Source: Cristatella mucedo
Lineage: Eukaryota > Bryozoa > Phylactolaemata > Cristatellidae
Direction: 5' to 3'
DNA length: 64,000 nucleotides
NCBI GenBank assembly: GCA_009760855.2
Contig: WPIO01000288.1
Location: forward strand, 1 to 64,000
Below, piece after piece: positions 1 to 11,790 of the stretch. Below the pieces are notes generated by a model. That model was not told the DNA's origin and searched no databases. It saw only the letters and a program-made list of their open reading frames with translations. The position numbers and the translations under genes are program-made. The first letter of the stretch is position 1. Every line of letters starts with the position of its first letter.

Positions 1-57
1 GGAAGAGCCTTAGAGGCTCTCACCACTGCGGGCAGAGGCAATATATAATCGCCCTCT
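1..57 (-). repeat. tRNA-SINE fragment at the window edge
   Basis: Read on the minus strand, this stretch resembles the body of the tRNA-derived SINE seen best at 59.16-59.32 kb: a GCGAT start, a CGGTGGTGA-like core and then AGCC...AAGGCTCTTC. The tRNA head is missing and the copy is diverged. It may continue outside the window. Confidence 0.4.
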
Positions 58-179
58 TCTAGTGTAGCATCGGTGTTTGCACTGCATGGAAACTTTAAGT
101 AATAGGAGATCAGCCCAATTCTTTACACTTGAGACTAGAGAGTCATGGATTATCAATCAAACGCTATAGAATTAACGAT

Positions 180-1075
180 TAGAATAATACTACTACATTT
201 GCACAGGGACGTCAGAGAACTTAATCTCTTAAATGGTTAGTGGCAGTCTGTAAGTGACATACATGTATATATAGTTATTGGCAGCATGCACAGTTTCAGC
301 ACTCATAAGCAAACAAAAAGTCACAATCGCATAGAAACAATGAATGCTGTGATAAATGGATGTGTTTTTAACGCCTTTTAAATTTTATTCAATAAAGTTA
401 TGTCGTGCCGTTAGTCGGACATGAGCTCCAGGCTTTGGGAGCATACGAACTAAACGCACGATCTGTAAAATAAACGAGGTTCGTACGAGGTTTAGCTAAG
501 AAATTAATTCAGAAAAGCGGGTGGTACGATGCCAAGCTTTGAGGCGAGAGTATATCTGATAGGTAGGCTGGAGCCCAAGCAGGAAGGACCCTAAAAGTGA
601 GAGACAGAACTTTAAAGTCAATGAGCTTCTTGACTTTGAGTAAGTGCTATAACAACTCATATAGAAGTGGCGTGACGTGACAAATATGGCACAGAAGATA
701 GACAAGCGTAACTGCAGAGTTGTTCACTAACTTTAAGCGCCTGATTGCCAAAGCCGGTAGAACAGCAAGCAAGGAGGTACTGAGGTCGAGACGGGATGTC
801 AAAAATGCACGGACCAATTTAGATATAGTATCCCAATTTAAGGAAGGCCGAATCTTTAGCAAGGTTATGAAGCTGAAAGTAGGCAGAATCAACCGGCGAG
901 CTGATGTAATCGTCTAATGAAAGGTCAGTTTGGTGCAGGACGCCTAGATTTTTTGCACATTCAACTGGACGTATACTGACTGAGCCGATTGTGAGCGTTA
1001 ACCTTTTCAATTTCTGAATCGCACTTGGTTTGCCCATGACCAGTAAGTTGATTTGCATTCATTAACTTATATACA
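180..1075 (-). mobile_element. LINE family B, diverged 5'-truncated copy
   Basis: The minus strand carries the C-terminal part of a family B reverse-transcriptase ORF plus the 3' untranslated region. Recognisable blocks are the stretch that normally reads NLLVMGKPS, the LDDHIS-like block, the CHITPLL block and the YAPKAWNSLPTC region, here spread over three frames with several stops. The 3' end, at low coordinates, has the eroded TTAAGTTCTCT motif of the family. Many substitutions and small indels mark it as an old, dead copy. Confidence 0.75.
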
Positions 1076-2789
1076 CCGGTGTTAGACCCAATTTATTTTC
1101 AGGCTATGCGAGCGTACTGCAACATTAATAGGAGTCGCATAGAGCTACTAACTGTAACGAGCACTAATTAAATTTATGTTGGTATTCTCGCGGGTGATAT
1201 TTGGTTGTGCAACAAGTCATCAGTCTAGAGCATAAGTAATGCCTATTCCTAAAGTTGGTCGCATTCTCCCCTGCTTCTGTTATGAGAATATGATTATCGG
1301 TTAGGGCTACTCCAAGCCGTAATTGATAGCTCAGAGGCCGCCGAGAAGAGCTTTCCGCATTACCATGTTAGACCTTTAACGCAACCAAGGTAGGCACTAA
1401 TCAGACTAAGCTCTAGGCTAAACAAAGCCGCTAATATGACATTGCTATAATCCTCAACTGACCTCAAAACACTTGCATACATGATTAAAAAAACAGCACT
1501 GATACGCAAGAAATGAAATGACTTAAAAGCTGGTAGAAAGCTAAAATAGAGGGCAGCAATTGAGAATAGAAGGCTTATGCTGTTTTCAGTTGCAGTCAAT
1601 AGGTTTTTCAATTCTTACGTGAACACCGGAAATACAGGAAAAACTTGGAAAACAAAAGAAAATTTCCGGTGAAGTGCCAATAGGTAACCTGGTCTGTTTA
1701 AGAAAATATCTTCATTACTGGATTGTCGGAACAAACGTGATCAAAATTGACTGAGATCAAGAACACTAAGGAAATCTTGAATTTTAAAACCTACTTTCAC
1801 ACTTTAGCATGACACTTGTTTAGTTGCTTTAAATTGGGAAGTTGCTTATGCTGGTAAGATAAATCTCTATAGATTTCTAAAGTTGATTTTCTCAAATGTT
1901 CCTTCTTGTTTTCGTAGGTGAATCACTTTCAAAAAGGGATCAAATCCGGTGAGAAACGTAAATAGGAATAACTGGAATGGAAATAATAGAGGTTAGTTTC
2001 ATCGCAAGTGTATTCTGGATGGCCGGACAAAAGACACATTAAATGAGGCCGAGCTAGCGGCAGCTGATCTGCACCTTTCTAACTAGGCCTGTAGATTTGA
2101 CCGCAGTTCTCAGTAGATGAAATCACGACATGCTTTAAAAGGTTCACTGGAAGAGGATTACAGAGTGCTGAAGACTTTCGCAGCGAGTGGAATAGGTCTA
2201 TGCTGAGCTGAATGAGTCCAACAGCATGAGTCCACACAGAGCTGAACATGCTGACCATCCTGTGAAGCTTGGGGGAACCAGTGAATGGTCCGAAAGATAC
2301 AGAGTAAGTTTATTATGCAATGTAATATCGAATGATCTAGTGAGGCTCATGGCAGGTGTTTCATTATTCATTATTTCATTCATTCATTTTTATTATTCAT
2401 TATCGGTTAGCCAGGCCTAGCTAAACTCTTGGGGGAATTCTGAGCTGCAGAGGTAGTACAAAGGGTGCCAGTTCATTGGCCTTGATATCCAGTAAGGAGT
2501 CATTCTTAGTCAGTATTGCTGCATGAATATAACCACCTTCGCATGATTGCAGACTCGGGCAAAGCCTTTCTGCTTGCTTTGTTTAATGTTTGGGCAGAGC
2601 GCGATACTAACGATACCCAAGTCCGTCTCAAGCGCTCCCCATCTCGCTAAGGCGTCCTTGCTACTGCAACAACCCAGTGGTTTAGGTCGTTTCTCAACAG
2701 AAGACTCCAGAGCTTTAATATAAATGGGCAAATGATATGAGAAACCTATTAAGTAGTGGTAACCTAGAGCTCCGTGCTTGGCGCACTCC
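1076..2789. other. No gene seen
   Basis: This 1.7 kb stretch contains only short open frames without recognisable domains. A CATT-rich low-complexity patch lies at about 2360-2405. No repeat of families A or B is apparent. Confidence 0.5.
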
Positions 2790-3790
2790 TTTTTTGCAAT
2801 TTATATTCTCCCTCGTGCTGGTGTTGTCGCAAAGAAAGATCTAGGCTTTAATTTCTGTGCAGATGGCATTCAGTTACTTTTGCTTTGATTTCACCCAACT
2901 CCCCAGCATGTCAAATACTCTAAACTACATTTTTCCACATATTTCTGACTTTAGAACTTGGATGGTAGCAAAGTAACTCAAATTGATTTAGATATAATCA
3001 AATTACTCGTAATGAAAACCCCAGCGGTTCTCAAAAACTGAAAAACCCATCCATCAAATCGGGCCCTGCTCGCATACTTCCTGTAGCATTCGCACGACAC
3101 TGTCGTGTATTTTTTCCTCAGTGACCATTTACTAAACGACCAAATCAGCTGCACTCACGTCTTCCTACTTTCGGCCAGATAAAATCGTAAAGATTCGTGC
3201 CTAAATAGACACATGGACATCACATCCATGGTTTTCCAAAATTTTGTGACCCCTAGTTTGACTTCCTGAAGCCACTGCTCTTAGGTCTTCCAGTCTGAGA
3301 AGTGAGGCACTTTAGGCTGGTACGGAAATCAGTCAGCATCTAGGATTGGCTACCGTAAACGTCGTATCTCACATCCCAACAATTCTAACAGAGCTCCCCC
3401 AGCTCCCCGGCTTGCATAACATCAAATTGAAGGTTGTATCACTAAGTTTTAGGTTCCGTCGTTCTCTTGGTCCTGCCTATATCTACGAACGGAATCTCAA
3501 TCAGATCTGGTATTGCACCGCCCTCTGTTCTGATTCGAGTCGCTGTGCCGTTGTCGCTGTACCTCGAGACAATCCGAAATCTTTTGAGACTCGTCCTCAA
3601 AAAAATTCTCGAGTTTACTCCCGAAATAAGTCGTGACATTCCCCGTATTGACCGTATTTAAAAGGAAGCGGAAAAGCACCTGCTCCTCACAATATTTGCT
3701 AGATTTTTGCAAACTTTCCGTTTGGAGCTAATGCTTGCTGACGCTATGCATGGTACCACTCACCATAGTGATATGCTTTCTCTAATTCAT
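2790..3790 (+). mobile_element. LINE family B, old broken copy in two blocks
   Basis: Positions about 2795-3020 match the B reverse-transcriptase segment around the catalytic box; the normal YADDTQL is eroded to something like SADGIQL, followed by the eroded 'RTWMAANFL' block. Positions about 3330-3790 match the C-terminal block (CHITPLL...SLTFRS...) and the beginning of the 3' UTR (the GCTGAC..TGTGCATG..CCACTAACCA motif). The part between them is poorly conserved. All frames are broken. Confidence 0.55.
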
Positions 3791-4969
3791 TAATAAAGTG
3801 CATATACTGAGATTTAGTTACATAATGGCACTATGCAAATATCTTAATGTTCTTGTTATCATAATAGTGAGACCATGTTGGTTTGGGCTAGCATAGGTAC
3901 AACAGATTCTGGCGTGTAATACAAGTGTAATCTATTGAGGGCCACGAAGATTGCAGAGGCAGAAATGAGGTTCTCACGTCAAGATCTATTTTGTCTATTT
4001 TTAGACATCCGCACAAGGGAGCAAAAATATTCGGCGGTATGGCATTGCAGAACAACAAATTCCTTTCTGACTTAGCACCAGCTCCGACAAAAAAAGAGAA
4101 AAAAGCCGTTATAAATGGCTGCATGATACTGCAATTTAGAATCGCTGAGGCGTCCATGAAATCAATTGACAATGGACAACCCGGATGCTCGCTATCAAAG
4201 GAGTGGGTGAATCAATTGACAATGGACAACCCGGATGCTCGCTATCAAAGGAGTGGGTCATAGACAGATCAGCAAATAAGATGGTACTTATCTAAGGATC
4301 GCCCACTCGATGATTCGGCTAGCTTATGCAAGCCGCTGGGAGCCGCTTGTCGCCATCAAGTAATAGAGTTTCAAGTACGAGAGGCACTACTGAGGACAAA
4401 CATTTGCTTTGCGCGATCATAAAACCTGAGGCATAAGTGCTAATTGAAAGTGCTAATACTGGACAGAAATACAGAAGAGCAGGTCTCCACAAGCCGTGCA
4501 GTGGCTTGGATTCAACTGCTCGACGCTGGTAACCGGGCTATGTGAGTTGATACCTGTTGCGACTTCAATAGAATTGAAACGTCGAGTCAGTGTGAGTAAT
4601 GTAGTCTGACGCAGAGATAAAGGACGGCGTAAAGCTGATAGTAATAGCTGAATGCGTAATTGAGACTCAGAGAAAGTTTGAATCCGCTCCTAGCGGAAGA
4701 GCCGTCCTACCGCGTGTGGGACTGAACAGTCCCATAGTGTAGAAACGAAACGAAGAACGACGAGAGAGAAGTATAAGTCTCGAGAAGCTTCGAGGGGTCA
4801 GCGGCAGTCAGGGGTCAGGCTGAGTGACCAAACAGTGAGACCACACCAGGAGACCGAATACCTACGCTGGAGTACTTTGAAACGTGCTACAGCACGGCCA
4901 GGGCTACGGAAGCTGCTTGCAGGCACAAAGACTAGCACGTTCCAGCTAGAACGAGCGGTAAAGTGAGCT

Positions 4970-4973
<4 letters not shown>
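3791..4973. other. No gene seen
   Basis: Apart from the 50-base tandem duplication at 4160-4258 nothing is recognised. The right half (about 4480-4970) is less AT-rich than its surroundings and contains a short perfect hairpin, GGGACT-GAAC-AGTCCC, at about 4720-4736. It may be an unidentified old repeat. Confidence 0.4.
4160..4258. repeat. Perfect 50-base tandem duplication
   Basis: The 49-base unit beginning AATCAATTGACAATGGACAA and ending GGAGTGGGT occurs twice head to tail with a 50-base period and no mismatch. It is a recent local duplication. Confidence 0.95.
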
Positions 4974-5005
<32 letters not shown>

Positions 5006-5032
5006 ACACGTGCACACGTGCACACACACGTG

Positions 5033-5066
<34 letters not shown>

Positions 5067-5125
5067 CATATATTCTAAGTATATTTATCTATACGTAGAT
5101 ATATATATATATATATATATATTTT
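4974..5125. repeat. Compound (CA)n - CACGTG - (TA)n microsatellite
   Basis: A CA tract interrupted at regular intervals by CACGTG or GTGCAC units (about 4974-5055) is followed by TA-rich sequence and a (TA)n run to about 5122. Reverse-strand frames here encode only Cys-Val repeats and are not genes. Confidence 0.95.
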
Positions 5126-5519
5126 ATGAAAAATCATCCTAGGATATAGCAAAGACGCCTTCGCTGGAAGCTGTCGGTATTGGTGAGTGCAGATGCTGCG
5201 TACTAGGCGTACTACCCACTGAAGCCATAAGGCAACACACTGTAGCTCGAAAGACTAGGCTTGTGGCAATAGCTCTTCTTCAAAAAGAATAAAATAGATA
5301 TACCAAAACATACAGTCCTTAAGTCAGAAACTAGATATGCTAAGGTTCCAGTTACAGTTGCACTGTTTTTTTGCACACGTTGCAAATGCTCGGACTAGCC
5401 GCTACAGCGAGCGAAGCCCTGCCATAAGCTTCAGCACTGCTATAACCATAAACACACTACGCAGCGCTAAGGGGTAGGTGGCCAAATCCCTTATACAGCT
5501 AAAGGGAAACCATAAAAAA

Positions 5520-5612
5520 CATTTAGAATGAACAGCAAATATTAAGCGCCTAGAAAGAGATTGAGTTCTGTGAGGGAGCTTTATCAAGAGTATTATTATT
5601 ATTATTTTTATA
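5520..5612 (+). mobile_element. LINE family B, 3'-tail-only copy
   Basis: Shows the terminal signature of family B: GCAAATATTAAGCGCCTAG, AAAGAGATTGAGTTCT, GGGAGCTTTATCAAG and an (ATT)n tail. Nothing upstream belongs to the element, so it is an extreme 5' truncation. Confidence 0.8.
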
Positions 5613-8184
5613 ACAGGCTAACACCGTTTGAGCAGTCATCCCCTTGTACTAATACCAATATGTATTAAGCGTGGTTAAATTAACTCAACTTTGTTTAGCT
5701 TAAAGTGAACTGACGGGTTTAAATATCACGCATATTTACATAATCTTCTGAATTGTTTGAAATATTTGAAGAAACTTTGCTAGTAATGCAATTGCTACAA
5801 TTTGCATGCAATTTTTGAGCATTTAATTAAGCGCACCTACAAGATGCCAAATTATGTAGTCTATTTTGCAGGAAAGATGATTGAAAGTCAAACCTATTAC
5901 GAGCTGATATAGATTTTTAAGTGAACGCGTCTTACAATTGGTTGATTTGCTGGCAAATACTCAGTAGATTCTTGCTGAGAATATGGGAGTCTTCAAAAGA
6001 AGTCAAGGTTTGTGGCTTATTTGGAAATAGGTCTTCAACGGAGCTGCCTAGTATCAGCTTGGTTACTCGGATCTCACAATACGCTCTTGTATTTTAACAT
6101 GTATCTGCATGGACTGCATAAAGACTTAAAAAGTCGAAGCCTTGGTTGCCAAATTAAAGTGCACATAATAAAACAATAATTATAGTGTTCAAAGCTAACA
6201 AAGTATCCTACTAGAAATTGTACGTTGCTAGCAAAGAATTGTGAACATCGGTTAGTCATAACATTTCAAATTAGCTGAACGCATAAGCGCGTTTAGAAGC
6301 ATTAGAAAAAGGTAAATTTCTAGCGTCGTATCAAATGTCTTGTATAACGTCATTTGGCGACGTCCTGTCGGTCGGTGGTAAATTCTCTGGGCTTTAAGAA
6401 ATTTGGAGCCTTTAGCTATGATTTCCCAGGGTTTGTAGTTCATTTGAGGCTAGCTCAAATAAACTAGAGTCAAGAGAGCTGATAGTTTGTATTCAAGACC
6501 CCTGTTTAAAAATTCAATTGGAAAACTCACAGCACCAATTAAAATAACTCACTTCACGTTTTTTATTTGAGGTAGGCTGGGAAATGTAACTATAATATAA
6601 ACAGTAAAATGCATTAATAGTGGCATGAACTTGTGGACGTCAATGTAAGGAGCTTGCAAAAACTCGTGGTTCGCTTACAATATTTTAACAGTAGGTCTCA
6701 TTAAACGCACGGCAAATTTATATCATTTGTATAATCTCACTCAAATCGCGACGCAATGGTCGGCCGTACTAAAAAGTAATTTTGATGACTAGAGGTATTA
6801 AGTGCATTTAAAAAAACAGTTTTTGGGATAGCATAGCTAGCTGTCGGTCCTTAAGTGATGCCTAAATTAGTCCCTTGGGCATAAATAATATCGCAGGGCA
6901 TGACACTCTGTAAATTAACGCTCCAAAAAACATCCAAAGGTCAACCAAAAGTTACTTAAAATCTGTTTCAAGCGAGTGATATTAGAGAAACGCTTCTATC
7001 GATGGCTACCGCCGTGTGTGCAAAGCCTAGATTGGACATGTCAGTGTATTCAAGCTCTTACCTGCTGAGAAACGACGTTTGCAGAATGTCTCAATACCAG
7101 AAGCGTAAAAGTCCGCTGGTAACCGCGTGGAGTAAGAGCGAGTCCACAACACGCTCCTAACAGCAGTACGCAGTATATCCACTACGTAGCGATTGCCGCC
7201 ATCGAGCTCAGCGGATACGTGCCTCCTTTCTTCATGCCTGCCAGCTACCGGAGAGTCAACAGCTAGGAATGCGATCTCTTTACACAGCCAAGCGGCGGAG
7301 CAGCGATAACACTATTACACGGTGGAGGAAAGATAAAAGCCGGCCGAGAACTCGGCTGGCGATAGATCGGCCTGAGTAGCTGCTCTGCTGCGCCGTTTCT
7401 GCACCGATCAATTTGTGCTTCGTCTGACGCAGTTCCTGTGCCAAATACTGGAGAACGTTAAACCAGCCGGTTAACAATTAACGTTTCCTCGCTCGATCGA
7501 TATGCTTTCCACATGCCGTTAGAGTCCCCGTAAGTGGTGCCTTTCAGGACTACCACTGCTTACCACGAGTTCTCTCTTTTTTGTTTCCATCATAAATTAT
7601 CATAATGGCATCGGGCTAAAGCTATACTGTTATAAACGGGATTTAGTCGCTTCTAATTCCGAAAGAACTAGACCAAAAACAATGCGCTCATGATGGTTCT
7701 AGTTTCAGTCGACTATGAAGAATTCTAGCGAAGCCCAGAGCCTCGGTATCAGTGCAAGCTACTTGTAGGTCCTGCACTAATGCACTCATGCACTGCGGCA
7801 GCAGCGTAGTAAGACAGCAATAATGAAACCAGTGCCGTATGATAAAAAACCCATATTCGTAGCTTAGTGGAGCTTATTTGACTGCTATACAGGGTTACGG
7901 GTGGTCCACGGCGGCCATTAATTTACAGCAATCGTCGTACAGTTCACTGCCTAGAGCTCAAATTCGCTCGCGTGCCATGAACCCGACTTTCGGTGCACAA
8001 CTCACTGCCCATTAAACCGCTTCGGCTTTTACTGTGGGTTGCCATGTATTACTGCACAATCTTTCCCAGAAGTAAAAAATCAGTAACTGCGATCGATGAA
8101 TATCATTTTTATTAACGCTTATTTAGCGCGCCACCGTATCAACATTAGTTAAAGAATAAAGTAAAAAACTAGCACATTTGATAT
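5613..8184. other. No gene seen; GC-richer island near 7.06-7.48 kb
   Basis: No frame longer than about 65 codons and no recognised domain in 2.6 kb. The segment at about 7060-7480 is clearly richer in G+C than its surroundings and holds the inverted repeat GCCGAG-AA-CTCGGC at about 7343-7356. It could be an old mobile element, LTR-like piece or regulatory region; no function is assigned. Confidence 0.4.
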
Positions 8185-8275
8185 AGCACCCTCAGAGAAC
8201 CCAATCTCTTTCTATGCACTTTAAATTTGCTGCAAAGGCAATGCCTTTCAGTAATTCTTGTCAAATTTTGCAGAA
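8185..8275 (-). mobile_element. LINE family B, 3'-tail-only copy
   Basis: Reverse complement of the B terminus: GCACCCTCAGAGAACCCAAT, CTCTTTCTATGCACTTTAAA and TTTGCTGCAAAGG. Confidence 0.7.
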
Positions 8276-8543
8276 GATAGTTCTTCTCCACATGATTAAC
8301 AACATTGTCAATAATTAAGGATAGATAATGAAAAGGCTACATTGGCTCATCTCAGTATGTCATATCGTCTAATGCCACTGATAACTAGATTTGCATTAAA
8401 GTATTAGCGTACGATTTATTATTAAACGATTAAAAATAATGGTAAGTGTACACTCCAGTTAGGAAACGCGAATGCAATAGAAATGTTTTACTCAGAAGAC
8501 CACCTCCACAGCTGGCCCTCACTTTACGGCAAATGTATAGAGC

Positions 8544-8642
<99 letters not shown>

Positions 8643-8660
8643 TGAGAGAGAGAGTGAGGA
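8544..8660. repeat. (GA)n microsatellite
   Basis: Over 100 bases of AGAGAG with a few AAAG and GTGAG interruptions. Arg-Glu repeat frames read through it are artefacts. It directly abuts a B tail at about 8661. Confidence 0.97.
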
Positions 8661-8712
8661 AGATTGAGTTCTCTGAGGGGGCTTTATCAAGTAAATTATT
8701 ATTGTTAACATC
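8661..8712 (+). mobile_element. LINE family B, last 50 bases
   Basis: GATTGAGTTCTCTGAGGGGG, CTTTATCAAG and a short ATTATT tail match the B 3' end exactly where the GA tract stops. Confidence 0.65.
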
Positions 8713-9593
8713 ATGTTAGATGCCCGTCAAGGATTAGGGACTACGTGCTGTGGTGATCACCTGCAGTAATCAATGGTTTCACGAATCTGTCTAGACCAGG
8801 CTGATGGAATGTGAGATACTAGGTCTTCGGGGGTCACTGTTATCAAACTCCAAGTCACTACTGTACCTATTTAATAAGGTGATTATTACTTCAAAGTAAT
8901 ATTAAATAGTGTGAGTGAAATATGCTTCAGCCGAGAATTCAGGATTTGACACGCATGACAATTGAATTTTAATTGATATTAACTAATTAGGTGTGCTGTA
9001 TAGGTACGTAGAGGGTCTCTGAGTGTCGCTGTCTTCCTCGCTTTGCTTGCCCGAATCCTATCAGCCAAGTGTATATTTCACTAAGTTTATCCTTTAGATT
9101 TCTTGCACTATGAAAGCATTCTAGTTTATCTTTTACCTCTAAACTCACCACTATCTTCGGATCAAAATGGACTACTGTTATTAGATTTTTGCAGGATTAT
9201 CAAAAAGACATTAAACCTCTACAGGTGATGATGATCGCTGCAATTTTTTTTAACTAACTCCAAGAATTGTCTGAGTGAGTTTCTTTGGCAGAAGGAGCTG
9301 TGATTGCTCCCGCACAAACTTAGAGTCTCGTTTCTTTTTACCTTAAACTAGAAATCCTTCTCTCTTTCATAACTAACTAAACCGCTCCACAAGTTTTATC
9401 CTACTCGAGCCCTCACGTCTTCTTTGGAAAAGAGAGATGTGCTGCTTAATTCTTTCACTTACATACTGTTTCTAACGAAAGCTTTTTTATTTTACTCATT
9501 ATTGAAAATTGAAATAATTCCTGCAACTCTTACTAAATGACACCTTCTCCCCTGCTCTTACCTCTAGTATATCCTTACTAGGCGTCTTTTCCT
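8713..9593. other. No gene seen
   Basis: AT-rich sequence with no recognised frame or repeat. Confidence 0.5.
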
Positions 9594-9782
9594 CGTGAGC
9601 CTTGAAGGCACTATAGGTAAAGCGGTTGCTTTTCATGACCTTGAACCCGAGATTATTGATTCGAATCCTGCGGTGGGAAAGCCTTCACCGTCACTCCAAG
9701 CGGCTGTGGCAGCCGTAAAGGCATTTCTGCCACTATAAAATGTTAACTGCTAAATCAGCTAGAATTTTTAATATATTTTAAT
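9594..9782 (+). repeat. tRNA-derived SINE copy
   Basis: The tRNA-like head (GGTAAAGCGGTTGCTTTTCA, then a B-box-like GATTCGAATCC) is followed by the family body (GGCAGCCGTAAAGGCATTTC, TGCCACTATAAAA) and an AT-rich tail. The head is mutated in the anticodon arm. Pol III SINE by structure. Confidence 0.75.
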
Positions 9783-10198
9783 GCTATTAAATTCCTTAAC
9801 AGTCTAGCCGGATAAGCCATACATAAAACATCCTATTTGTTTAGCTGAATAAAGTTTGTTAGCTACCGCATGCCAATCAAAATACCGCACTGCTTCGCAG
9901 TCGAGAAATCTCCAGCGTAGCAACCACTGAGCATTCATGGCTTTATACAGCAGCTTTGTCAGGATCTGCTGAAGGGTTGCGGTACCGCCGAAAGAAAACC
10001 CGTCTGGCGGGATATCCTGCGAACCGTCGGACTGCACTAGAAAACCAAAATGCGCAAATACAAAGTGCTTGGTTGAATGTTTTATTATCAGGAGTTTTAT
10101 AGTTAATGAAATATTATGTGCTTCAAGCTTCTTCGCGTGTACTAAGTAAATGCTAGCATGTTAAATTGAGCTCCGTTGGACAGCTGTAATAAGTAAAA
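9783..10198. other. No gene seen
   Basis: No recognised feature between the SINE and the MITE. One 77-codon minus-strand frame (10037-9804) has no domain I recognise. Confidence 0.5.
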
Positions 10199-10382
10199 CA
10201 CTGGCTCTCAACCTTCCTAATGGCTCGACCCGCGTTCATGATGTTGGGGAGTCCCCCAACCACACAATTTAATTATTTTGGTCAAGATGTGGAAATGAGT
10301 GTTTTCTGACTGTCTTGGCGTTCAATGGGAAAGGGTCGGTCGACCCCCAAAAAGTTTGTGACCCACAGGTAAAAAGCTGCTG
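10199..10382. mobile_element. hAT-like MITE with 8-base target duplication
   Basis: A 184-base element begins CACTGGCTCTCAACCTTC and ends with GTGACCCACAGGTAAAAAGC plus TGCTG, whose reverse complement resembles the start. Inside are GTCGACCC-type motifs. This is the pattern of the widespread palindromic non-autonomous hAT elements (CAGTGGTTCTCAACC ends). It is flanked by AAGTAAAA (10191-10198) and AACGAAAA (10383-10390), agreeing at 6 of 8 positions, the target-duplication length of hAT transposons. It has no coding capacity. Confidence 0.65.
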
Positions 10383-10534
10383 AACGAAAAGATGGCAAAG
10401 CTTCCGGCTGGCCGGCAGACACATTTGCGGCCAAGACGTCTACTGAGAAAGCACACAGTGGTGATACAAATGCAAAATATTGCAATAATAATATCCAAGT
10501 AAAGATTCCAATAAGTATCCTCGTTAATGTTTCC

Positions 10535-10912
10535 CTATTAATTATTTGTTGCCTGCATTTCTAAAATTTGGGCTCGTTTAAACAGGGATACCACATCTAA
10601 ATTGGTCCAAGCATTTTTAACATCCCGTATTAACTTCTGTAGCTCGCATCTTGCTGGTCTACCAGCCTGTACAATAAAACACTTACAGCTTGTGAGCAAT
10701 TCTGCAGCTAGGCTTGCCTGTCACGAGTGTCGCAGTTGCCACCTCATGCCGCTTCTTACCGACCGGCAGTGGTTCCCAGTCAAGCAAAACGTAGAATTCA
10801 AGGTTCTGTCACTCACTTTTAGGTCTCTTCATTCTTTGGCTCCAGCCTACATATCAGACATATTGCCGCACAAGGCTAAGCATCGTACCGCCCACTTTTT
10901 GATTTAAGACTG
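10535..10912 (+). mobile_element. LINE family B, internal fragment
   Basis: Encodes the block after the RT catalytic region: the VQAFLTSRINFCSSHLAGL segment, the CHLMPLLTDRQW block and SLTFRSLHSLAPAYISDIL. The open frame (10602-10907, about 101 codons) is intact, but both ends of the element are missing, including the 3' tail. Confidence 0.85.
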
Positions 10913-11325
10913 CGGAGTACGTCTATGGCACAGGCTGCATCAGCGATTGGCTAAAAACAGCCTGGGAACTGACCCTCATCATGTTTACGTAGAATAACCG
11001 TTATAGAAGCAACATAACGTAAATCCGTTGTGATGTAGAAGAGCTTGCTGCAAAAAACTAAAGTTTATCTTAACGTATTCCTGAGATGCCAATATAATAA
11101 CATGCACGAGAACGTCAGGTCTTCTCAATAATCTGCATTTATCGAAACAATCTCACTTCATCCAAGGTTGACACGCATTCATGATTCGCATGATGTAGAA
11201 AGCGTAATCGTTATTAATGAAAAGCGCTTTTGTAACTAATATACTGGTAGCATTTTAATTAGGTTATTGAAATATGAAAATGCTAGATATTGTTTTGGTG
11301 TTTCCTGAACTAAAAGTGGTTATAT
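10913..11325. other. No gene seen
   Basis: AT-rich sequence with no recognised frame or repeat. Confidence 0.5.
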
Positions 11326-11533
11326 TCAGAAAGCCACAGTTAAAAAAATTAAATAAATACAAGCCGATTTAACAGCCTCTTTTTTGTATAGCGACAGAAA
11401 AGCCTCGACGGCTATCACCACCGCTTGTAGTGGCGATAAAGGATCGCCTACCACAAGATTTGAACCCACGACCTCGGGGCCGAGGTCGTGAAAAGCAACC
11501 GCCTTAACTAGTGAGCCATTATGGCTCACCAAG
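11326..11533 (-). repeat. tRNA-derived SINE, near complete
   Basis: On the minus strand: a head with A-box-like TGGCTCACTAGTTAAGGCGG, the CACGACCTCGG/CCGAGGTCGTG arm, the B-box-like GGGTTCAAATC, a body with TTTATCGCCACTACAAGCGG, and a tail TGTATTTATTTAATT. This and the 59.16 kb copy define the family: about 75 bases of tRNA-like head, 90 of body and an AT-rich tail. Confidence 0.8.
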
Positions 11534-11699
11534 TTCTGACGCTTCCAAAGTATCAAAGTATGTCTTAAATATTATACGGTCATTCGTTATCTGGGCTTAA
11601 AATTAGTATTATGCGATAGCTGGAGCTGTGCAGTTGTGGCCTCCGTACTGTAAGATTACATAATCGCGCTTTGTATCTGGACTAACCACTCAATTTTGC

Positions 11700-11790
11700 A
11701 TCCTTGGAGGCAATATAAAGCGCCTAGAAAGAGAATGATTTCTATAAGGGCACTTTATTAAATCTATTGTTATCATTATTATTACGTGTA
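11700..11790 (+). mobile_element. LINE family B, 3'-tail-only copy
   Basis: GCAATATAAAGCGCCTAGAA, AGAGAATGATTTCT, GGGCACTTTATTAAAT and a short ATT-rich tail; slightly diverged. Confidence 0.75.

Noticed and set aside
4798-5055. 85-codon minus frame rich in Cys-Val
   Set aside because: Its N-terminal half is the CA microsatellite; the rest has no domain or splice context.
8446-8719. Open frames of Arg-Glu and Leu-Ser repeats on both strands
   Set aside because: They are read through a (GA)n microsatellite.
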